The translations under genes and the position numbers were made by a program. The notes under the pieces were generated by a model, which saw only the letters and a program-made list of their open reading frames with translations, was not told the DNA's origin and did no database searches. A DNA stretch of 53,400 nt from Xanthobacteraceae bacterium (lineage in GTDB: Bacteria > Pseudomonadota > Alphaproteobacteria > Rhizobiales > Xanthobacteraceae): positions 1 to 53,400 of the forward strand of contig JAQGJU010000148.1 in assembly GCA_028290465.1 (NCBI GenBank). The letters run 5' to 3'. The number at the start of each line of letters is the position of its first letter. Position 1 is the first letter of the stretch. This document shows, piece after piece, positions 42,832-51,316 of the stretch.

Positions 42832-43167
42832 ATGCTGCGTACAGTGACGATCGTTCTTGCCACCGTCCTTGTCGGGTCTGCCCTAGCGCCGACCGGCGCT
42901 ATGGCCCGCGGGGGCGGCCACACCGGAGGGCACATGGGCGGTCATATGGGTGGTCATATGGGACACATTGGCGGACAACACATGGGTGGGCACATGGGTG
43001 GTCTTGGCGGAGCCCATCTCGGTGGCCACCTCGGCCGGGGCTTCGCAGGCCTCGGAGATTATGGCTGGTACGGCGACGATTGGCCGTTGGCCACGGATTG
43101 CTACCGGCTGAAGCGGTATCACACCAAGACCGGGTGGCACCATCGCCGGGCCAATGTCTGCGGCTGA
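42832..43167 (+). CDS. Secreted His/Gly/Met-rich protein, candidate metal binder
   Basis: A 111-residue protein. ATG 42832 follows AGGAGG. A signal peptide (VTIVLATVLVGSALAPTGAMA) precedes a low-complexity region rich in GGH, MGGH and HMGG units (about residues 27-70: HTGGHMGGHMGGHMGHIGG and on). The end has DYGWYGDDWPLATDCYRL and two cysteines. Such His/Met repeats bind copper, nickel or zinc, and the protein sits just upstream of a cytochrome bd oxidase and a multicopper oxidase, so a copper handling role is plausible but unproven. Confidence 0.8.
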   Translation: MLRTVTIVLATVLVGSALAPTGAMARGGGHTGGHMGGHMGGHMGHIGGQHMGGHMGGLGGAHLGGHLGRGFAGLGDYGWYGDDWPLATDCYRLKRYHTKTGWHHRRANVCG

Positions 43168-43469
43168 CCCGGCCGGCGAGCGAACGGGAACGCAATCGGC
43201 TGCTTGGAGCATGATCCGAGCAGCCGTCGGCCGACGCGGCGTCACCACCACCTCAGTCGATCGAACGACGAGAAGCCCAAGCAGGAAAAATCGCAGCAAT
43301 TCCGCGCAAGCGTCGGATCGCGCCGTACTGCATATCCTTGCTGTATCGCAACAAGGTCGAAGAGATGACCAGGACCGACGCGGACCAATTCGTCGAAGCG
43401 CTTGCGGCGGCGGCGTTCGCCCATCCCGGCCTCACCCGCTCCAATCTGTGGCGCTGAGGGAGATTCGAC
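43168..43469. other. Intergenic stretch before the bd oxidase, with a short coding-like remnant
   Basis: The last part holds a frame ending at TGA 43455-43457 that reads RIAPYCISLLYRNKVEEMTR and TDADQFVEALAAAAFAHPGL, protein-like but with no clear start. It may be the end of a decayed gene or a very short gene beginning at an ATG near 43364. Otherwise nothing is seen except the probable promoter of the oxidase operon. Confidence 0.35.
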
Positions 43470-44873
43470 ATGGAGCTCACGGCGCTATTCCTGTCGCGGC
43501 TGCAGTTCGGGTTTACGGTCGCCTTCCACATCATCTATCCATCATTCACGATCGGGCTCGCGGCCTGGCTGACGATGCTCGATGCGCTCCATCTCGCCAC
43601 CAGACGGCCGACCTATCGTTTGCTGTTCGACTTCTGGCTGAAGATTTTCGGTGTGGCGTTCGGCCTCGGCGTGGTCTCCGGCGTCGTGCTGGCGTTTCAG
43701 TTCGGCACCAATTGGAGCGAGCTTTCGCGAATGTCGGGGCCAATTCAGGGACCGTTGCTTTCCTACGAGACGTTCACCGCGTTCGCCCTGGAAGCGAGCT
43801 TCTTTGGGATCATGCTGTTCGGCCGACCCCGTGTTCCGCCCTGGTTCTACCTGTTCTCCACCGCCATGGTCGCGCTCGGCACGACGTTGTCGGCGTTCTG
43901 GATCATGGTGAACAACAGCTGGATGCAGGCGCCGGTCGGATATGCCATGGAAAACGGCATTTTCGTGCCGACGGACTGGTTCGCGATCATCTTCAGTCCA
44001 GTCGTGTGGGTACGCTTTCCGCATATGCTGCTCGCCGCCTACTTGACTGGAGCCTTCTGTGTTGCGGCGACCGGCGCTTGGTATCTGCTGCGCGGTAAGT
44101 TCACGGCCGAAGCGCACGTCATGCTGCGCATGGGGCTTTATCTCGCGGCCGTGTTGGTGCCGGTGCAGCTCTTCGTCGGCCATCTCGTCGGCGACTATGT
44201 CCATGATCGTCAGCCCGTCAAATTCGCCGCGATCGAGGGGCGATGGCACGACGAGCAGCCCGCGGGCGAAGTCCTGATCGCGCTGCCCGATCCTGCAGCG
44301 GAAACCAATCGCTATGAGCTCAAGATCCCGGTTCTAGGCAGCATCATCGGCAGCATGAGCCTCACCTCGAAGGAAGTCGGCCTGACCAGCTTCCCGCCGG
44401 AGGACCGGCCTCCGGTGCTGATCCCGTTCTTTGCCTTCCGCATCATGGTCGGGTGCGGTCTCGTCTTGTTGGCGCTCGCTTGGCTAGGCTCCTACCTGAG
44501 TCACAGGAACCGGCTCGCGAAATATCGGGCGCTGCTCTGGCTGACCTTTTTCAGCTTTCCGCTGCCGTTCATCGCCACCTTGACCGGCTGGTTTACGGCG
44601 GAGGTCGGACGCCAGCCCTGGACGGTCTACGGCGCGCTGCGGACCGCCGACGCGGTCACGCCATTTCTCACCACCCGGGCAGCGCTGATCTCGCTGCTGG
44701 TCTATTGCGCGGTGTACAGCTTCATCTTCGCCTTTGGGACTTTCTACATTTATCGGCTGCTGCGAGCCGGTCCAGCAGGGCGCCTGGTTCTCGCACCAAC
44801 GGCGGCGACGCCGAACCGTCCCATGTCGATCGCGAATGAGCCGGCCTCACCCGAACTGGTGGCGGGAGAATAG
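43470..44873 (+). CDS. cydA: Cytochrome bd-type quinol oxidase subunit I (CIO-like)
   Basis: A 467-residue protein with about nine membrane helices. RLQFGFTVAFHIIYPSFTIG carries the N-terminal heme ligand histidine (near residue 20). VRFPHMLLAAYL holds the second histidine, and PFFAFRIMVGCGLV the methionine ligand. GWFTAEVGRQPWTVYG is the quinol-oxidase signature GRQPW. The loop between helices 6 and 7 is short, as in cyanide-insensitive (CIO) types. It reduces oxygen to water with quinol electrons, with high oxygen affinity. The cydB gene follows after two bases. Confidence 0.94.
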   Translation: MELTALFLSRLQFGFTVAFHIIYPSFTIGLAAWLTMLDALHLATRRPTYRLLFDFWLKIFGVAFGLGVVSGVVLAFQFGTNWSELSRMSGPIQGPLLSYETFTAFALEASFFGIMLFGRPRVPPWFYLFSTAMVALGTTLSAFWIMVNNSWMQAPVGYAMENGIFVPTDWFAIIFSPVVWVRFPHMLLAAYLTGAFCVAATGAWYLLRGKFTAEAHVMLRMGLYLAAVLVPVQLFVGHLVGDYVHDRQPVKFAAIEGRWHDEQPAGEVLIALPDPAAETNRYELKIPVLGSIIGSMSLTSKEVGLTSFPPEDRPPVLIPFFAFRIMVGCGLVLLALAWLGSYLSHRNRLAKYRALLWLTFFSFPLPFIATLTGWFTAEVGRQPWTVYGALRTADAVTPFLTTRAALISLLVYCAVYSFIFAFGTFYIYRLLRAGPAGRLVLAPTAATPNRPMSIANEPASPELVAGE

Positions 44874-44875
44874 CC

Positions 44876-45859
44876 ATGGTGATGTTTTGGGTCGCCGTGC
44901 TTGCCATCAGCATGCTGTTATACGTGCTGCTCGACGGGTTCGATCTGGGCGTTGGCATGCTGTCGGGCGTGGCCGGCAGCGAACCGCGGCGTCATTCCAT
45001 GATGAGCGCCGTTGCACCGATCTGGGATGGCAACGAGACGTGGTTGGTCGTGGCAGCCGTCAGCCTCTTTGGCGCGTTTCCGGCCGTCTACGCGATCCTG
45101 ATGTCGGCGTTCTATTTGCCGGTTCTTCTGATGTTGGCCGGGCTGATCCTGCGCGGCGTCGCGTTCGAGTTCCGGTACAAAACGCAGCGGATGCGGTGGC
45201 TCTGGGACGTCTGCTTTTCCGGCGGGTCGCTCGTCGCCGCTTTCATGCAGGGCGTGATGGTCGGTGCCCTGGTGGAAGGATTGCCGTTGATCGACGGCCG
45301 CTACGTCGGCGGCGAGTTCGGCTGGCTCAGCCCGTTCGCCGCGCTTTGCGGCGTCGGCCTGTGCGTCGGCTATGCGTTGCTCGGCGCCTGCTGGCTGGTG
45401 AAGAAGTGCGAAGGGGACGTGCGGGAAGCGGCATATCGGCTGATCCCCCACCTCTCGGTTGGACTGCTCGCCTTCCTCATCGTCGTGTTCGCCTATGCCG
45501 TGTTGGAAAATCTTCCGGTGATGCACCGCTGGATCGAGCGGCCGTACCTCTTGGTCTTGCCCGCGACCGGCGCGCTTGCGGCGATCGCAATGGCTGTGGG
45601 CGTGATCCAACGCCAGGATCAGATTCCCTTCACCATGGTCGTGCTCATTTTCGTGGCGTCATTCGGCACGCTGGCGATCTCGTTTTGGCCGTACATGATC
45701 CCGTTTTCCATCACCGTGGAGCAGGGCGCCGCCCCAGAGTCCAGTCTTGCATTCATGTTCTGGGGGGAAGGGCTGTTCGTGTTCCCGCTCATGCTCATCT
45801 ACACGACCATCAGCCTGAGCGTGTTCAAAGGAAAGATCGATGCGAACTCGCACCACTGA
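44876..45859 (+). CDS. cydB: Cytochrome bd-type quinol oxidase subunit II (CIO-like)
   Basis: A 327-residue protein with about eight helices. LLDGFDLGVGMLSG near the N-terminus and WDGNETWLVVAAVSLFGAFP are the hallmark CydB/CioB segments, and FEFRYKTQRMRWLWDVCF is also conserved. It pairs with subunit I. No cydX-like micropeptide follows; instead the multicopper oxidase gene starts inside its last 20 bases. Confidence 0.94.
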   Translation: MVMFWVAVLAISMLLYVLLDGFDLGVGMLSGVAGSEPRRHSMMSAVAPIWDGNETWLVVAAVSLFGAFPAVYAILMSAFYLPVLLMLAGLILRGVAFEFRYKTQRMRWLWDVCFSGGSLVAAFMQGVMVGALVEGLPLIDGRYVGGEFGWLSPFAALCGVGLCVGYALLGACWLVKKCEGDVREAAYRLIPHLSVGLLAFLIVVFAYAVLENLPVMHRWIERPYLLVLPATGALAAIAMAVGVIQRQDQIPFTMVVLIFVASFGTLAISFWPYMIPFSITVEQGAAPESSLAFMFWGEGLFVFPLMLIYTTISLSVFKGKIDANSHH

Positions 45860-47360
45860 CACGTCCGTGTCGCTACCGCGGCTGACCATGACGAACCGCC
45901 GATCGGTTCTGGGCGGTCTCGCGTCCGTTGCAATGTCGCCGACCGCGCTGCGAGTCTTCGGTGCAAGCGCGACTCTGATGCAGGCGAGCGCCGCTACATC
46001 TGCGGCAGCCCAGTCTGCCGTGACCTCGACGCCGGAGGAACTGAGGCAGCCCTCCGAAATCCGCAGCACGGGCGGTGTGCTCGAAGCGACGATCACGGCG
46101 GCGCCCGGGAGGGTGCAACTGGGTCCGTATGTGTTTCCGGGGCTGCTCTATAACGGGTCGTATTTCCCACCGCTGCTGCGCTGCCGCCTCGGCGACACGA
46201 TGCGGATCGCATTCAAAAACCAACTCCCCGACCAGCCGTCGAACCTGCATTTTCACGGCATGAGCGTGTCGCCCCAGGCCAATAGCGACAATGCATTCAT
46301 TCACGTTCATCCCGGCCAGCAGTTCGACTATGCGGTGCACGTGCCGGCCAACGGCCGCCAGGGTCCCGGCCTGTTCTGGTACCACCCGCACGCCCATGGA
46401 TTTGTCGACAGGCAGATCCTCGGCGGAATGTCCGGTCCGCTCGTGGTCGATGGCTCGGAGCGACTGTTCCCGATGACCGGCGACCTACAGGAGCGCTTCC
46501 TGCTCCTCAAGCATGTCGAGTTGGGCGAGGGAAACGAAATCATTTCAATCAACGGGCAGGTCGAGCCGGTGCTGACGATGCGGCCCCAGGAGCCGCAGTT
46601 CTGGCGCATCGGCAATATCGGTGCCGAGCTTTTCTTCAAGTTCCGGTTCGACGGAGTTCAGCTCTATGCAGTGGCAACCGACGGGCATCCCTTGTCGCAA
46701 CCGCGCCCGGTAACCGAGCTGTTCCTCGGACCCGGCGAACGCATCGATGTGATCGCGGTGGCGGCGGAACCGGGCAGCTACGACATGCATACGGTCTCGT
46801 TCCCGAACGAGGCATGGAAGAAACCGGCGCCCCCGCAGAAGCTCGGGACCGTGCTTTGCACGGGACCCGCGGCCAGTGTCGGGCGCGAAGCCGCGATCCT
46901 GGACCAGCGCCTGCAGGGCGAACGGTGGATCGATACGGTGCGTGCCAGCCCGATCGCGCGCCGGCGCAAGTTCGTCTACTCGCAATCTGCCGACAAGCAG
47001 CATTTCATGATCAACGGCCGGATCATGGACGATCATCGGGTCGACACCATCGTCCAACTCGGCGACACCGAAGAATGGACCGTCGTCAACAATGATCAGC
47101 AGTATCACAGCTTCCATATTCACCAGACGGCCTTTCTGGTGACCGAGGTCAACGGCGTTCCGCAGCACCAGGATAGTCTTCACGACACGTTCTCGGTGCC
47201 GCCGGCGGCCGCGTCGGGGCCCGGAATTCTGAAAGTGGTCATTCCTTTTACCGACCCGGTCATCGTCGGAAAGTTCGTGTACCACTGCCACGCTGTCGAC
47301 CATGAGGACAAGGGAATGATGGGCGTCATCGAGGTGCGCCAACAGGCGCCGCGGCCCTGA
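45840..47360 (+). CDS. Tat-exported multicopper oxidase
   Basis: A 506-residue laccase-like enzyme overlapping cydB by 20 bases; ATG 45888 is a possible shorter start. A Tat signal begins NRRSVLGGLASVAM with the twin arginines at about 20-21. All four copper motifs are kept: HFHG (137-140), HPHAHG (182-187), HSFHIHQ (about 423-429) and HCHAVDHEDKGM (about 482 on), the last giving the type 1 cysteine and an axial methionine. It should oxidise copper, phenols or other donors in the periplasm, with oxygen reduced at the trinuclear site. Confidence 0.93.
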   Translation: MRTRTTDTSVSLPRLTMTNRRSVLGGLASVAMSPTALRVFGASATLMQASAATSAAAQSAVTSTPEELRQPSEIRSTGGVLEATITAAPGRVQLGPYVFPGLLYNGSYFPPLLRCRLGDTMRIAFKNQLPDQPSNLHFHGMSVSPQANSDNAFIHVHPGQQFDYAVHVPANGRQGPGLFWYHPHAHGFVDRQILGGMSGPLVVDGSERLFPMTGDLQERFLLLKHVELGEGNEIISINGQVEPVLTMRPQEPQFWRIGNIGAELFFKFRFDGVQLYAVATDGHPLSQPRPVTELFLGPGERIDVIAVAAEPGSYDMHTVSFPNEAWKKPAPPQKLGTVLCTGPAASVGREAAILDQRLQGERWIDTVRASPIARRRKFVYSQSADKQHFMINGRIMDDHRVDTIVQLGDTEEWTVVNNDQQYHSFHIHQTAFLVTEVNGVPQHQDSLHDTFSVPPAAASGPGILKVVIPFTDPVIVGKFVYHCHAVDHEDKGMMGVIEVRQQAPRP

Positions 47361-47381
47361 ACGCGGTTTTCGGCGAGATGG

Positions 47382-48497
47382 ATGGTTGACGTGAAGGTCC
47401 TGGCTCGGTGCAGCTGGCTGCGCGATCATGTCGGCGTCGACGGCCCCCGACTGCGGTTCAGTCTCCGCATGGTTACCGCCGCCGTGCTCGCCTTCGCGGT
47501 CGCGCAATTGCTGACTGTTCCGCTGCACGGATTGTGGGTGGTTCTCACAGCCGTGGTGGTGACGCAGATGAGCGTCGGCGGATCCCTGCGCGCGACGGCC
47601 GAATATGTTATCGGCACGTTCGGCGGCGCGGTCTATGCCGGCGTGATCGCCGTGTGGGTTCCTCACGTGTCGGCTGTCGGGCTGGCTGTTGTTCTGGCGC
47701 TTGCGATCGCTCCGCTGGCCTGGGCTGCTGCCGCTAGACCAAGCTTTCGGGCCGCGCCGTTCACGGCGGTGCTCGTGCTGTTGATTTCGTCCCAATTGGG
47801 CGAAGGTCCGATCGAGTCGGCGTTCTATCGCGTGGTCGAGGTCGGACTCGGCGGTCTGGCAGCCGTGATCGTGTCGATGGTGGTGTTTCCGCAACGGGCG
47901 CATGGCCTCGGGCCGGACGCGGGCGCGGTCATCCTCGATCGCTTGGCGAACGCGCTGCCCGAACTCCTGGCTGGCGTCTCGCATGAGATCGACCAACTCC
48001 GGGCCCTGCGCATCCAGGACGAGATCGGCCAAGCGGTCATTAGTTTTCAAACCATCGCGGACGAGGCCAGACGCGAACGGCTGGTGAATTTCGCGCAGGA
48101 GCCGGACCTAGCCGCACTGTCCAGGACCCTTCTCAGACTGCGGCACGACGTTGTCATCATTGGCCGCGCGGCGATCTCGCCGCTGCCGGATCTGATCGCG
48201 CAGCGGCTGGCGGCGCCGCTGGCGCATATAGCAACGGCTGGCAGTGAATATTTGCGCGGCAACGCGCGGGCGCTGGCGTCTCGCCTGGCGCCGCCGGCGC
48301 TCACGGCGCTGGAAGCGGCCGTCGAGGCCTACACCGCCACCGTCGACGCGCTCCGCCACGAAGGCCTGACGCGGACGCTGCCAAGCAGCGACCTGGAGCG
48401 CCTGTTTGCACTCGGCTTCGCGCTTGACCAGTTGCGTCGGAATTTCGCTGATCTTGGACGCCATACGCAGGAATGGACGCGCCGGAGCGCATCATGA
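47382..48497 (+). CDS. FUSC family membrane protein (aromatic acid exporter-like)
   Basis: A 371-residue protein with about six hydrophobic segments in the first half (RMVTAAVLAFAVAQLLTVP, HGLWVVLTAVVVTQMSVGGS) and a helical cytosolic second half. The QMSVGGSLRATAEYVIGTFG part is the FUSC/ArAE motif (a G-T-x-GA pattern). Such proteins export aromatic carboxylates or other organic anions. It follows the multicopper oxidase gene by 21 bases. Confidence 0.85.
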   Translation: MVDVKVLARCSWLRDHVGVDGPRLRFSLRMVTAAVLAFAVAQLLTVPLHGLWVVLTAVVVTQMSVGGSLRATAEYVIGTFGGAVYAGVIAVWVPHVSAVGLAVVLALAIAPLAWAAAARPSFRAAPFTAVLVLLISSQLGEGPIESAFYRVVEVGLGGLAAVIVSMVVFPQRAHGLGPDAGAVILDRLANALPELLAGVSHEIDQLRALRIQDEIGQAVISFQTIADEARRERLVNFAQEPDLAALSRTLLRLRHDVVIIGRAAISPLPDLIAQRLAAPLAHIATAGSEYLRGNARALASRLAPPALTALEAAVEAYTATVDALRHEGLTRTLPSSDLERLFALGFALDQLRRNFADLGRHTQEWTRRSAS

Positions 48498-48516
48498 TCG
48501 TCGGGCCGGTCTCGGA

Positions 48517-49101
48517 TCAGTGCGCCCCGCTGCGGCGGGCGTGAAGCGCAACGGCCGCCAAGGACACGCCGCCGAACATCATGTTGATGCCGACCAACAG
48601 GCCAAGCGTCCATGCGGCCGTGCCCGGAAGCCCCGCCATGATGATGATCGCCAGAATAAGATCGATCCCGCCGCTTGCCACCAGCCATCTCCAGGCCGGG
48701 ACGTGCCGGCGGTGCGCCAGTCCGAACATGATCGAGGCGACGCCTTCGGCGAAAAAGAACGCCGTCATGACGATGGTGAGCGAGACGGCGCCGCTCGCCG
48801 GTCGCGCGAGCAGCACGAGGCCCGCGCCGATGCCCAGCAGCGCGGACAGCAGCGCCCACCAAAAGCCCGGTGCATGACGGGCCGCGACGGTCATTGCCAA
48901 TCCGATGATTCCGCTGGCGAGAAAAACCCAGCCGATCACGATGGTGATTCCGAGCGTCGCGAACGCCGGCATGAGAATGGCGGTGATACCGAGGGCGAGC
49001 AGGGCAAATCCTTCGATGAAGTAGAAAACCCAATGGTCGTGCACGGATTTCGCAAGGATCGCACGAACATGGTCGAGATCGACCGACTGGTTCACGGACA
49101 T
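48517..49101 (-). CDS. HdeD family acid-resistance membrane protein
   Basis: A 194-residue protein from ATG 49101 with a GGAG site upstream; longer upstream frames are unlikely. It has six hydrophobic segments in three pairs (for example FIEGFALLALGITAILMP, WALLSALLGIGAGLVLLA, LGLLVGINMMFGGVSLAAVA), the DUF308/HdeD plan, with the typical GIxxxxxG and MF-G--L features. HdeD proteins contribute to acid or stress tolerance in enterics; here the role is inferred. It converges with the FUSC gene. Confidence 0.88.
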   Translation of the reverse strand: MSVNQSVDLDHVRAILAKSVHDHWVFYFIEGFALLALGITAILMPAFATLGITIVIGWVFLASGIIGLAMTVAARHAPGFWWALLSALLGIGAGLVLLARPASGAVSLTIVMTAFFFAEGVASIMFGLAHRRHVPAWRWLVASGGIDLILAIIIMAGLPGTAAWTLGLLVGINMMFGGVSLAAVALHARRSGAH

Positions 49102-49444
49102 CGAATGGCTCCATCGCCCACGGGAATCGCTTCCGGCGCTGTATCTCGCGGCAACAACATGGCGTTCGACTGGAACGACGGCTTGTCCGTTCCTGCGGTC
49201 ATTTACGCGCGATTGCGTCGGGGACGAAGCTGCGCGGCCAAGTGACCGCAGCCAAATGAACACCGCTCTCTTTGGCGGGCAATCGCAGCCCATCCTCGAC
49301 AATTTCAGCCAAGCCAGAACCGGCGGGATCGTTCATCTCTAGGTGCGGCGATGGATCAATGCCGATCAAGCGCGCCGACACTTAGTCCCGTTTCGGCGAG
49401 TGCTTAGGCCGGAAACGTCGGCCATCAGCGCGGAGGAGATGTCG
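49102..49444. other. Intergenic stretch, no confident gene
   Basis: Apart from the divergent promoters of the HdeD gene and the Thr-rich protein, only a weak reverse frame (stop at 49199, possible start near 49337, about 45 residues with LAEIVEDGLRLPAKE) is present. It has no good ribosome binding site and no family match that I know. Confidence 0.35.
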
Positions 49445-50125
49445 ATGCAGCGAATGCTTGTGATCGCGACGGTGATTGCGCTGGGCTGCGGCGCAGCCGC
49501 CGCCCAGACGGCGTCCGGCCTGGGTGCAACGTCGCCACTCGGTATCATGGGCTCGACCGGGTCTGCGGGTGCGGGGATCCCGCTCGGCGCGACCGAGCTC
49601 GATATCGGCGGGTTGAGCCCCGCGGCGGGCACGAACTGCGTCGCCAACATATCGCCTTACGGCTCCGCGATCGGAGCGGGCAGCGCCGGCACCACGTCGA
49701 TGACGAATTCTACGTTCGACGGCGGCGGCACCACCACGACCGGGTCGGGTGCGTCCATGGGGGTGAGCACGGCCGCGGTGAGCACCACGAGCGCGACGTG
49801 CCCGTCCAGCACGCTGTCCTCGACCGGAACGGCGTCGCCGCTGTCGATGCCTGGAACGACCGGGGCAAGCACTCTCAATGGGGGCACCCTCCCGCTGGAT
49901 TCGACGGAGATCGACAATGGAGGCTTGAGCCCGATTCTCACGATTCCGGCGCCCGCCATCCCCACGCTCACTTTGACGATGCCGACGGTGCCCACCACCA
50001 CGACCACGACGATCGGCACCACCACCACCTCCACCACGTGCGCATCGGGCGCGACCAGCACCGCCACAGTCGGCACCTCGAGTCTGGGGCTATCAACGAT
50101 GGCCGCCGGCGCGACCGGTTGCTGA
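49445..50125 (+). CDS. Secreted Thr/Ser/Gly-rich low-complexity protein
   Basis: A 226-residue protein. ATG 49445 is best spaced from the GGAGG at 49432-49436. A signal peptide (MLVIATVIALGCGAAAAQ) is followed by a Thr/Ser/Gly/Ala-rich body with poly-Thr tracts (VPTTTTTTIGTTTTSTTC). Two related units are visible: GIPLGATELDIGGLSP near residue 45 and TLPLDSTEIDNGGLSP near residue 155, suggesting an old duplication. Four cysteines are spread along it. Function unknown; it may be a surface or glycosylated protein. It precedes the RND pump genes by 18 bases. Confidence 0.7.
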   Translation: MQRMLVIATVIALGCGAAAAQTASGLGATSPLGIMGSTGSAGAGIPLGATELDIGGLSPAAGTNCVANISPYGSAIGAGSAGTTSMTNSTFDGGGTTTTGSGASMGVSTAAVSTTSATCPSSTLSSTGTASPLSMPGTTGASTLNGGTLPLDSTEIDNGGLSPILTIPAPAIPTLTLTMPTVPTTTTTTIGTTTTSTTCASGATSTATVGTSSLGLSTMAAGATGC

Positions 50126-50143
50126 CAGGGAACGAGGCGAAAC

Positions 50144-51316
50144 ATGCGTAAGCCGATTGTTCTTCTCGTCATCGCGTTGGTTGTCGCGACCTTGGCTGGC
50201 GGCGGCGCTTGGCGCTACTTCCATTCCGACAAACCCGTGCAGGCCAGCCCTGCGCCGCCGACGGTGCCCGTGGTCGCGGAGACCGTGCTCAGCCACGATG
50301 TGCCGATCTACCTGCGCGGCGTCGGCACGGTCATCGCCTATAATAACGTGGTGGTGCGCAGCCAGATCACCGGGCAGCTCATTCGGATTGCGTTCACCCA
50401 GGGCCAGACGGTGCACAAGGGCGACCTGCTGGCGGAGATCGACCCGCGCCCCTATCAGGCGCAACTCGACCAGGCGGTCTCCAACCGCGACCGCGATCAG
50501 GCGCAGGTGGTCAACGCCCAGTCCAACCTGGACCGCTATTCCCAGTTGCAGAAGAAAGGTTTCGCATCGACGCAGCTGGTAGAGACGCAGAAGGCGCAGC
50601 TGGTACAGCTCCAGTCCATGGTGAAGGCGGACGAGGCCGTCATCGAGCAGATGCGGACGAACCTGAGCTACGCCAAGCTTACCTCACCGATCGACGGCGT
50701 CACCGGTATTCGCCAGATCGACGAGGGCAACATCATTCATCCGACCGACGTGAATGGCCTCGTCGACGTCACGCAGATCCAGCCGATCTCGCTGATCTTC
50801 ACGCTGCCCCAGACCGACTTCGTGCAGATCCAGCAGCAGATGGCGAAGGGCACGCTGACGGTCTACGCCTACAGCCAGAACGACCAGACCCAGCTCGACC
50901 AAGGCAAGCTCGATCTCATCGACAATCAGATTCTCCAGACCACCGGGACGGTTCGGCTGCGCGCCAGCTTTCCCAATGCTAAACGCCTGCTGTGGCCGGG
51001 CGAACTCGTCAATGCGCGGCTGCTGATCGACACCCGACACGACGGTCTCACCGTGGCCCCGTCGGCGGTACAGCTGGGCCCGCACGGCTCGTTCGTATGG
51101 GTGATCGGGTCCGACGAAACCGTGCAGGTCCGTCCGGTGACCGTGGGACAGATCGTCGAAGGGCGGGCGCTCATCGAGTCGGGCCTGAAAGCCAATGAGA
51201 AGGTGGTGACCGACGGTCAGTACCGGCTCCAGGTTGGCTCGCTCGTCCGCGAGCTGCACGGCCAGGCCGCCAAGTCGATCAACCTGCAAAGTTCTGTGGA
51301 GCAGCAGATCCCATGA
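50144..51316 (+). CDS. RND efflux membrane fusion protein (MdtA type)
   Basis: A 390-residue adaptor with an N-terminal anchor (PIVLLVIALVVATLAGGGAW), the barrel-lipoyl sequences VPIYLRGVGTVIAYNNVVV and GQTVHKGDLLAEIDPRPY, a coiled-coil hairpin (LDQAVSNRDRDQAQVVNAQS), and LTSPIDGVTGIRQIDEGN, all typical of MdtA/AcrA proteins. ATG 50144 follows GGAACGAGGCG. Its end overlaps the RND gene by four bases. It links the pump to an outer-membrane channel. Confidence 0.93.
   Translation: MRKPIVLLVIALVVATLAGGGAWRYFHSDKPVQASPAPPTVPVVAETVLSHDVPIYLRGVGTVIAYNNVVVRSQITGQLIRIAFTQGQTVHKGDLLAEIDPRPYQAQLDQAVSNRDRDQAQVVNAQSNLDRYSQLQKKGFASTQLVETQKAQLVQLQSMVKADEAVIEQMRTNLSYAKLTSPIDGVTGIRQIDEGNIIHPTDVNGLVDVTQIQPISLIFTLPQTDFVQIQQQMAKGTLTVYAYSQNDQTQLDQGKLDLIDNQILQTTGTVRLRASFPNAKRLLWPGELVNARLLIDTRHDGLTVAPSAVQLGPHGSFVWVIGSDETVQVRPVTVGQIVEGRALIESGLKANEKVVTDGQYRLQVGSLVRELHGQAAKSINLQSSVEQQIP

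Noticed and set aside
42920-43010. Short tandem repeats that resemble a repeat array.
   Set aside because: They encode the GGH/MGGH repeats of the His-rich protein, without unique spacers, so they are not a CRISPR array.
49199-49337. Possible 45-residue reverse-strand gene.
   Set aside because: No good ribosome binding site or known family; kept only as a note in the intergenic entry.
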